A stretch of 64,000 nt of DNA from Lingula anatina (Eukaryota; Brachiopoda; Lingulata; Lingulida; Lingulidae), in the NCBI RefSeq assembly GCF_001039355.2, contig NW_019775247.1:70220-134219 (forward strand), read 5' to 3'. Under the pieces are notes generated by a model that did no database searches, had not been told where the DNA came from, and was given only the letters and a program-made list of their open reading frames with translations. The stretch's first letter is position 1. Every line of letters begins with the position of its first letter. Of this stretch, positions 56,514 through 64,000 are shown piece after piece. Position numbers and translations under genes: made by a program.

Positions 56514-59272
56514 ATGGCCGCTGCCGTAGTTGTCCAAAATCTTCATCGTCGGGCTCTTCGAAGAGAGCGTGTCTTCAGAGACCGTGAAAATCCTTTAGAT
56601 TATTTTAATGACGATCAGCTGAGGGAGCGTTTTAGGTTTAGAAGACATTCTATTTTATTTATCCTTCAATTTATCAATAATACAATTCAACCTCCAACCA
56701 ATAGAAGTCACTCAATACCGGCACTATTTCAGTTATTGATTACTTTGAGATTTTTAGCCACTGGTTCGTTTATGTTTGTTGTTGGGGATACAATCCCCAG
56801 AATATCCAAAGCAACTGTGTCCAGAGTGGTAAGAAGAGTTACTGTGGAAATAACACGTCTTGCAGGACAGTTCGTACAGTTTCCTAATGGAAGGCGACTT
56901 GAAGAAGTAAAGAAGGGGTTTTTTCCAACTTGCCGGTAAGTGCACAACCTTCAATTGACCTTATTTACATTAGACAGCGTTCGAAAACATAGAGGGCGCT
57001 TAGAATTGCACTCGTCTCACCTAAAACAATTGCCTACAGATATAAAGTAGGTCATGTTGTGCTTAGTGGATGTAAACAAAGGCGGGCAACGTGGAACGTT
57101 AGCTTAGTAGGGAGAGCGGTTGCAAGAAAAGCTAAGTATTTGGATTCAAAACCCGGCATTTGGTGGTCAAGTGGCCATCAATATATATTTGGTAACTTCT
57201 TTTCATAACTTATTCAACATTTTTTCACAGGAATGCCCAATGTAATAGGTGCCATCGACTGTACTCACGTACATATACTGGCACCAACTGGGGCTAGGGA
57301 GCCAGATTTTGTGAACAGAAAGGGCAGACACAGCCTAAATGTACAGGTAAAATATTTAATGACTTTTTTTGTTTTATTGACTTGTCGAAAAAGTATATTT
57401 GTTATTGTATATATTTTATATCCAATACATTATTTTGAGAATTATAAAAAAATCATAAATTAATAATAATAATAATTATATATATATATATATTCTTTTA
57501 TTGACTTTTGTAAATTCACTGATTTCACTAACACATCAATGAACAACACTGCTTCATGAAGCATTTGATTAAATAGAGAGAAAATGTCTTTTAAAATCTA
57601 AAATATAATAAAACTTGCTGTAACAATAATATGTGAAAAAATAATAACAATAACTTTATATAACAAACTTTAACAATTCATGTATTTTTACAAATTCCTT
57701 TTCTGAAAAAATGTTTTCCTTTCTCCAATATAAAAATATAATTCAATAAATTACAAAATTTCAAACACTAAAACATGTATGTACATTTATAATATATATA
57801 CACTAATATGCTGAAAAACACTAACAATTTAATACTTGTACTTTGCACAAAAATATACAAAATTTATCGGAACACTACAATTTCAATTTAAGTGCAAGTT
57901 TTTCTAACCACCAAAGGTAGGCTCTGTTATAGGGCTATTGCCTATTCTTGTAAAACCTATTGTTCAATTATGCCGTGATTAGAGTAATTAAGCAGGTATT
58001 ACTGGCCAAGACAAGAGCAACACCCACCCAAATTTCACAATTTTCAGATATTTTAATATTAAAATATATCGCCAACAAAAGAAAAGGCCACAAGGATCTC
58101 TTTTGTACTTTATATGTTCAATGTTCCTTTACAAACCCATACATGTTTGACAGCCATAGGACTTCTACTAGTGGGTATATGACCCTCTGATAATCGCCAT
58201 GCGTGAACTTAGTTTTGGGGGGTGGGGTAAAAAAAGGGGGTACAGTGTGGACAAGGTGGGTTATATTTTTAGTTTGAATGTCTTATGATGACTGAAAATT
58301 TGCTGCGAAAGCTGGAAAAACAGAAAATTGGGCATAAATCCCCTGATATACAGTTTTATGGCATAACATTTAGCAGAAGTTAATAGGGTCCTCAGGCAAG
58401 TATTTCAGCCCAATAAGGTCAAATTCTGTGAACCCCCACCTTGCCGCACTTGTCTGGTGCTTAAAGAAAACTGGCACTTAAATCTTTTAACTCTCCACAT
58501 TTCCTTGCACTCTTCTCTGGTCATTTGACATGGTTTTCAGCTGTAAATAAAAAGTAAACACTTTGCACATTTTATTATACATTACACAAAGCTAAGTAAT
58601 AAAAATGAAATTATTTTACACACATTATATATATAATTTCCCCATACTTTTTCAGTTAGTTTGTGATCATGCCTTTGTTGTGACCAACATGGTGGTCAAG
58701 TGGCCTGGATCTGTACATGATTCAAGAATATTTAGGCAGTCCAATTTGTGCAGGCACTTAGAAAATGGTAAATGTACATATATTTAATATACTTATTTTA
58801 AAAGCACAGGTTTATTAATTGATTTTTAATTTATACATTAAGAGCAGTATTCAGTACATTTGGTAATTTCTATTTATAAATTTCTCTAATTTTTTCAGCT
58901 CCACATTGTGGTTTCCTTTTAGGAGATAGTGGATATGGCTGTCGCCCATTTCTTCTAACCCCTTTTCACAACCCAGCACCTGGGCCACAAACAAATTACA
59001 ACAGATCCCATTGTAGGACAAGAGTTACAATTGAGCAAACCAATGGAATTCTCAAGGCCAGATTCCCTTGTCTAAATTTTCTCCGTTTAACACCAGAAAG
59101 GTCAATAACTGTAATTAGCACTTGTGTGATTTTGAATAACATTGCAAGAAGAGTAAATGATAATTTCCCACCACCCCAAATTGTTAATCAAATCCAACTA
59201 CCCCCACCAGTACCAGTTCAGAATGATGGTTTCGCCATGCGAGATGGAGTTGTACGAGCATATTTCTCATAA
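56514..59272 (+). CDS. HARBI1-like: Harbinger transposase (HARBI1-like), four exons
   Basis: A DDE nuclease that cuts Harbinger ends. Exons: 56514-56935, 57231-57346, 58656-58767, 58899-59272 (stop). Exon 1 gives the N-terminal helix-turn-helix region ([47 protein letters not shown]). Catalytic residues: first Asp in [13 protein letters not shown], second in [11 protein letters not shown], Glu in [15 protein letters not shown]. Joins 2-3 (phase 0) and 3-4 (phase 1) are in phase with good GT-AG sites. The exon 1-2 join is off by one base with the obvious sites (TGCCG|GTAAGT to TTTCACAG|GA), implying a one-base lesion near 56934 or an unusual site. About 345 residues, the family norm. Start ATG is the first after the element end. 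Confidence 0.88.
57347..58655. other. Intron 2 of the Harbinger transposase gene
   Basis: A 1.3-kb AT-rich intron with a (TA)n stretch near 57475-57495 and a G-run patch at 58215-58245. No separate gene recognised inside. Confidence 0.6.
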
Positions 59273-59381
59273 TGTTAAATATGTAGATGGATATACCCCA
59301 AAAACTATATGCTTTGACATAACTGTAGCTGCATTTATATCATAAAAATGTGCATTGTTTTGAATCATTAATACACTGACC

Positions 59382-61093
59382 TTAAAGTTGATGCATATTA
59401 GCCTCCAATGAGGCAATCTCCAACTGCAGCCTTCTCTTTTTCAATTTAGCTACATCCGTCCACTCCCTTAAATATTCTTTGAACAAGTCATTTACGCTGT
59501 CCTTCTTGTTTGGAACCTGTACATTAAAAAAGAAAATTTGTTGAAACAATAACAATTTTTTAAAAGATAAATGTATTTTTCAGAATTAATTATAATATTT
59601 CACTATTAACCGAAAGTGACAGTACTTTACAAGAGATCAAACAATGTTTTACCCGAATGATATATATGGTTTTAGTTTTTGAGGATTGAGGTTTGAAAAT
59701 CACTTACAGGTTTTTCTGCTACTGAATTATTTTCAGCAACTTCCTGTAAATAAAGTTGAAACATGTGAAAGTTTGTGTTACTACTGCATTTCAATTACCA
59801 TAAGCCAATGCAAACTATAAATTAAAAAAAAAATTATCATAAAATCTATAGACAATAGAATTAAGTTAGATTGCACAGTTTTGACAAGTAACAATGTAAT
59901 TTGCAAACCTCTGGTGTGGACTCTTCATCTGCATGGTGTGGACTCTTCATCTGCAGCCTAAGAAATGAAAATAACAACATGATTATGGAAAATTAAACCA
60001 TTTATATGTTACATACACATGCTAGATTATATACACCATTATGTATGTATGTATTAAATATATTTCCATTGATATTATTGTTAAAACCACAAGCTGCAAT
60101 CATGTACATCTCACAATGTTATTGATCCTTACATTGTTATTGTCCCCTATTCCTTCTTCAAATTCCACTATAAACAAAAAGGTAAAACATTTGTACTATT
60201 AACAAAGAAATGAGAAATTAGTAAAATAAGCATTTTTTCAAGATTTCTTTTGCTGTTATTATTGAAATTACTTGTAAGAATCCTACTAATAGAATCCATG
60301 CAGGTATTTCTCAAAGTGTAATTAAAACTATGTATGTAATTTATATTATAATCAAAGTTGTACTTACATGTGTGACCACTTGAGGGTCCTGCAGCATAGT
60401 CTTTAATTAACAAAATTACAATATTAAATTTTGAATATGGTGGTTATCTTTAATCTAATAAGTACATAACAGTTAATAATTAAATATTAACAAAAGCAAT
60501 AATAGAAAATGTTACTGGAGTTTGCTTTGAACATTTCATTGTTTATTTTTATTGTGAATTTACCAATGTACTTACCTACTGAGTTGGTTTCTCCTTCGAA
60601 ACCAAATTCAATTCCAGCTTCTAAACCATCCACGGAGGGCCTACCATGGAGGCCCTCCATGACCATGTCCTCAGCTGTGGATATGGTCACAGCAGGGCCT
60701 CCACCAGTCCTCCTAGTTTCATCCCTCTTTCTTTTGGCTACAAGCAAGGATAATTTATTAAAAATGTTTCTTTAGACAACTACCCCAAGTAACCAATACA
60801 ACTAATAGGATATTGATATTTATGGGAAATGTTATAAATTAACATTAAAGGAACATAATTAGTAAACATATTAATTTAATAATGAAAATAGGTACTGCAC
60901 AATTTAATTGTATAGTAAGTGACCCATGCAGCTGCAGCACAAAATTTCTTACCGTTCTGTGTAATGTTTTTCATTTTCTTTCTGATCTCTAGCCCATCCC
61001 GAATGACAAATGGGTTTTGGCTATAATTTATAAGTCGAAACTGTCAAAATTTAAGCATTTATTTCAAAACATACAGTTACACAAATTTACAAG

Positions 61094-61155
<62 letters not shown>

Positions 61156-63555
61156 GAAAAGAAGTATGCTTTTTCAGAAAGAAAAAAAGTCATTGAAATT
61201 CAGGCCAGGATAACTTAAAAAGAGGTCTCTGTACCTGTTCACTACTGAGGCTATCTCCTCCCAATTCTTCTTCTTCTCTGCCACTGTAATTTTTGATGAA
61301 AATTTCCCTTCCAACACCGCTTTTCTCTTATTAAACTCCTCAACTATAATGATCTCCTCTGTTTTGCTAAAATTTGGTTTTCTAGTGGTTTCCTTAAGAA
61401 ATACATATATGGACCTTGTTAAATATTATTATATATGTACAATATACAGTGTTCTCCACGACCTGTTTTTAGGTGGCGCTGCGCCACCTTATTGAGTTTT
61501 GCGCCACCTTATGTAAACGGCCCGCCACCTTTATTTTGAGCAATGAGCAGACCTTCAGATTATTTTCTTGTAGAAAAGTGAGATATTAAACTTGAACTTG
61601 CATAGCTTGACTGTCGTTTTTGCATCCCTTTGACACTAACATATCGAAAAGATACATTGTACATTTGCCGCTCACGTACGCAGTTGTAGCCAATGCATGT
61701 GCTCTTCACGGATGACGTTTGTGAAAAGTAGTCATAGCAATAGGCTGATTTTGTCACGTGCTCCATTTACCCCGCCTTATCTACCGACTATCACAGAATT
61801 TTAATGCAAAAAAAAATTAAATATAGAAACACGTAAGATCTCTAAGCATGGCGTCAAAGCAGAGCACGTTGACGTCTTTTTTTTAAACCCGCGGAGAGTC
61901 ACATTCATCAAACAAAATAGTGGATACATCCATACAGGTAAATGACGAAACGACCAGCGAACCAGCACCTAAAAAACCCAAACATAGGACGGAGTTTTAC
62001 GCTCCGTGGTTGAAGAAGTATACATGGCTTCAACATAAACCCGATGAAGGTAAGTTGACTACATTATTCATCATTAACGTTATAAAATTTTACAAATTTC
62101 ACCATATCTTGCATTTGTTACCTCATTACTTACTGGAATCTATATACAACTGGAAAATAAAACCAAACCAATCACTTTAATGTCAGGGATGTTGATTTAA
62201 TACATATGTATTTCTTTCGTATTACAAGAAAACGTGGCCGCTAATATATCGAAAAGATACATTGTACATTTACCGATCACGTAGGCAGTTTTAGCCAGTT
62301 TCGACCATGTGCTCTTCATGAATGACGTTTGTGAAAAGTAGTCTTGCATAGCGATAGGCTGATTTTGTCACGTGCTCCGTTTACCCCGCCTTTATGCTTG
62401 TATAAGGAAGTAGATTGACAGTCTTGAATATTAGACCTGCCCTTCCCGCAATCCACTTGAATGTGAGCAATCCCAATGAGATGATGTATTCATACGTTTT
62501 TAATCCGGAATGATTAGATTATTTTTAAAATGTGAGAAGCTTTACGAGACTTTGAACCCATTTATTAATTTAAATGTCAATAAAAGTTCATTCACAGTCA
62601 TTTAGAGCAGGGCAAAGGCAGCAACGTCGATGCTATCGTATATCTGTCCGACGGAAGATCGTTGCATTGTTAAATTATTATGTAACGCTACATAATCATC
62701 AAATACCATTGTTTAACCATAGAAATGCATTGTTTCAGGTATGTTTTGTGCCTGGTGTTCAAGCCATGGTCAAAGGTCCAAGAAAGGCACTGACATCTGG
62801 ACCAAAGTTGGGTGCCAGACGTACAGAGAAGACACTATTAGAGACATGAACAGTCCACCATGCATCAGGTGTCTTACAGTTTGGAGGTGGAATACAGACA
62901 ATCAAAGGTAGATGGAGGGATAGCAGCTGCTATGCAGGATGTGGTGTCTGTGGAAACCAAGAGGCTTTCATTGGTGCACTGAAGTGCATGTACTTTTTAA
63001 TGAAGAAAGTGCACTGCATTTTATTAACTTTACTTCAATGTAACCTGATGTCAATGAAGCCATAAAAACAATGTGAAATGCCTTATGTTTCATAGATTTA
63101 TTCAAAAATAAAAGTCCAGTTTAATTCAGAGCCATGACTATTGTTTATATAAAGTAAAACTTGACACAGGAACATCTACAAAATGATCATAGTTATCATT
63201 AGAGAAATGATGAATTCTCTTACCATAAAAATGACCTTTTAGACTTCTAAAATTGCCCAGAATGCAGGTATTTGCACCAATTTTTCTAAATTTTCCCGGG
63301 GGACCCCGGACCCCTCTAGCATGGCGAGCGCCTTTGGTGCTCGCTTCCGGAGACCCTCACCATAACTGCTCTTCCCCCACCTTATAATTTCAAGTTGTGG
63401 AGAACACTGTAATATATATATATGTATTTGTAAATCAATATAAATAATTTTCAATTAATGTAATGATCCCACTTTTAAATAACTGCTTAAAATTTTTAAA
63501 AGTTTAAAATAAAGCAATCAACATTTGAGTGGAGAACTTAAACTAAACTTACCAT
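59382..63555 (-). CDS. Harbinger Myb/SANT-like partner protein, nine exons
   Basis: A NAIF1-like DNA-binding partner, which in Harbinger systems helps bring the nuclease to the nucleus and to element ends. Exons (minus): ATG at 63553-63555 alone before donor GTAAGT; 61235-61392; 60953-61020; 60576-60737; 60368-60400; 60133-60167; 59909-59957; 59708-59743; 59382-59516 (stop). All joins keep phase. Myb/SANT domain: RKPNFSKTEEIIIVEEFN, VLEGKFSSKITVAEKKKNW; then the family's RRTGGGPAVT and Glu-rich EDMVMEGLHGRPSVDG; C-terminal coiled coil KEYLREWTDVAKLKKRRL. Exon 7 contains a 22-bp tandem duplication that shifts the frame to an early stop; without it the protein would be about 218 residues. Intron 1 contains a hAT remnant. 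Confidence 0.82.
59909..59957 (-). repeat. 22-bp tandem duplication in Myb exon 7
   Basis: GCAGATGAAGAGTCCACACC(A/G) plus one base occurs twice in a row. Removing one copy restores phase between the exons on each side. Confidence 0.88.
61098..61151. repeat. (AT)n microsatellite
   Basis: About 27 AT dinucleotides, in intron 2 of the Myb-like gene. Confidence 0.95.
61639..62400. repeat. ~155-bp direct repeat inside hAT family 2
   Basis: 61639-61790 and 62243-62400 share TATCGAAAAGATACATTGTA, GATGACGTTTGTGAAAAGTA and GGCTGATTTTGTCACGTGCT in the same order and orientation, with about 10-15% differences. The first copy lies just upstream of the coding start, the second in the intron. Confidence 0.88.
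61848..63050 (+). pseudogene. hAT transposase N-terminal fragment (ZNF862-like)
   Basis: Exon 1 (61848-62049): MASKQSTLTSFF, then a stop caused by a run of eight T, then an open stretch ending EFYAPWLKKYTWLQHKPDE at donor GAAG|GTAAGT. Exon 2 begins at 62739 after TTTCAG, phase-matched: GMFCAWCSSHGQRSKK, a TTF-type finger (C..C, then W and GCQTYREDTI). Past about 62845 the reading shifts frame (EQSTMHQVSY, then AFIGALKCMYFLMKK in a third frame). The catalytic core and dimerisation domain are absent, so this is a non-autonomous derivative that kept the gene's 5' end. Confidence 0.8.
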
Positions 63556-63572
63556 TTTGTTCAATGACAAAC

Positions 63573-64000
63573 CTAGGAGAAGGAACAATTAAAATGTCAT
63601 GTTTTTTTTTTATTTGTTTAATATATATTTATTTATAATTTACAAAAGTCAATAAAAGTATATTTTTTATATATTTATATATTTGCTATAATGTTAAATA
63701 TTATTGAGTGTCTCGTAATATTTAAATGGAACATAATTATTAGAGTAAATAAGTTATGTGTGTGAAGAGCGCACACTTACACATACTGTATTTCCTGCAA
63801 TTTTTACCCTCATATAATTTAAGCAGTTTTTCATTTTAATTTGTTAAATGTAAAATGCCACAAAATAGCACAATTAATTCGTATAAACATAGTCAATATA
63901 ACTCTTTTCTATTCATTTCAAAGCAATGCAATGCCGATAATGCCATTTTTAGTTTCGTTTCATCAAAATAAAAGCTGCATAAATAAAAACTCACCTACGT
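63573..64000. other. Upstream region of the Myb-like gene
   Basis: AT-rich. An acceptor-like TCTCCTAG (minus) at 63573-63580 would start the exon holding the ATG, and a donor-like GTAG|GTGAGT lies at the extreme right edge (about 63992), so a non-coding first exon may start outside the window. The Harbinger right end is not seen. Confidence 0.4.

Larger units (their letters stand above)
61447..63409 (+). mobile_element. hAT family 2 remnant in Harbinger intron (2.0 kb)
   Basis: Inverted ends CAGTGTTCTCCACGACCTG (left) and, as reverse complement, CAGTGTTCTCCACAACTTG (right). Flanks are AT-rich microsatellite sequence, so an 8-bp duplication cannot be read clearly. Subterminal words GCGCCACCTTA near the left and CCCCCACCTTATAA near the right. 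It carries only the first two exons of a transposase. Confidence 0.88.
56318..64000 (+). mobile_element. PIF/Harbinger element (right end outside window)
   Basis: Begins with GGGCCCCCGTTTCACAAAAA at 56318, where the Gypsy frame breaks off; a second copy of the phrase (CCCGTTTCACAAAG) at 56403 is subterminal. It carries the two genes diagnostic of animal Harbingers: a DDE nuclease (+) and a Myb/SANT partner (-), converging at 59272/59382. The right inverted repeat was not found before 64000, so the element is at least 7.7 kb, enlarged by a hAT insertion. Confidence 0.85.

Overview
The window looks like a non-coding, transposon-rich stretch of an animal nuclear genome. The DNA is AT-rich, introns follow GT-AG rules, microsatellites and minisatellites are dense, and almost every readable protein belongs to a mobile element: Ty3/Gypsy, hAT (ZNF862-like), PIF/Harbinger, CR1/L2-type LINE and a DIRS-like element. 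This mixture suits a marine invertebrate such as a mollusc, but cnidarians, amphioxus and fish carry similar sets, so the phylum is not settled. I saw no bacterial, organellar, rRNA, tRNA or CRISPR feature.

Layout. 0-11 kb: mostly unique AT-rich DNA with a 34-bp minisatellite, a 150-bp tandem duplication, a long-range inverted repeat and a possible HEAT-repeat exon. 11-25 kb: a zinc-finger fragment behind a TATA box, a 214-bp MITE with target duplication, a ~334-bp satellite family, a ~1.9-kb direct segmental duplication at ~13.0 and ~18.4 kb, two 5'-truncated LINE tails and a 1.56-kb non-autonomous TIR element. 25-34 kb: two copies of one hAT family; the second, with both ends and a 5-bp target duplication, sits inside a Gypsy-type gag, next to a decayed DIRS-like ORF1. 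34-45 kb: mostly anonymous, with a possible last exon of a host gene, a truncated Gypsy copy (A), a palindromic CCTATAGG array and a 41-bp satellite. 45-56 kb: Gypsy copies B and C, all minus strand, with a ZNF862-like hAT fragment and an LTR fragment between them. 56-64 kb: a Harbinger element inserted in Gypsy C, with a DDE transposase (+) and a nine-exon Myb/SANT partner gene (-) in convergent orientation; a further hAT remnant sits in the first intron of the partner gene.

How the parts relate. Three Gypsy copies share the order RT-RNase H-integrase, a C2H2 zinc-finger ORF in the env position, polypurine tract, LTR. Nesting gives an age order: Gypsy C first, then Harbinger, then the hAT in the Harbinger intron; separately, gag first, then hAT. 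Most element genes are broken by a few stop codons or frameshifts, which suggests fairly recent decay. The Harbinger pair is the best preserved system here: all three catalytic acidic residues are visible and the partner reads through nine exons except for one 22-bp duplication.
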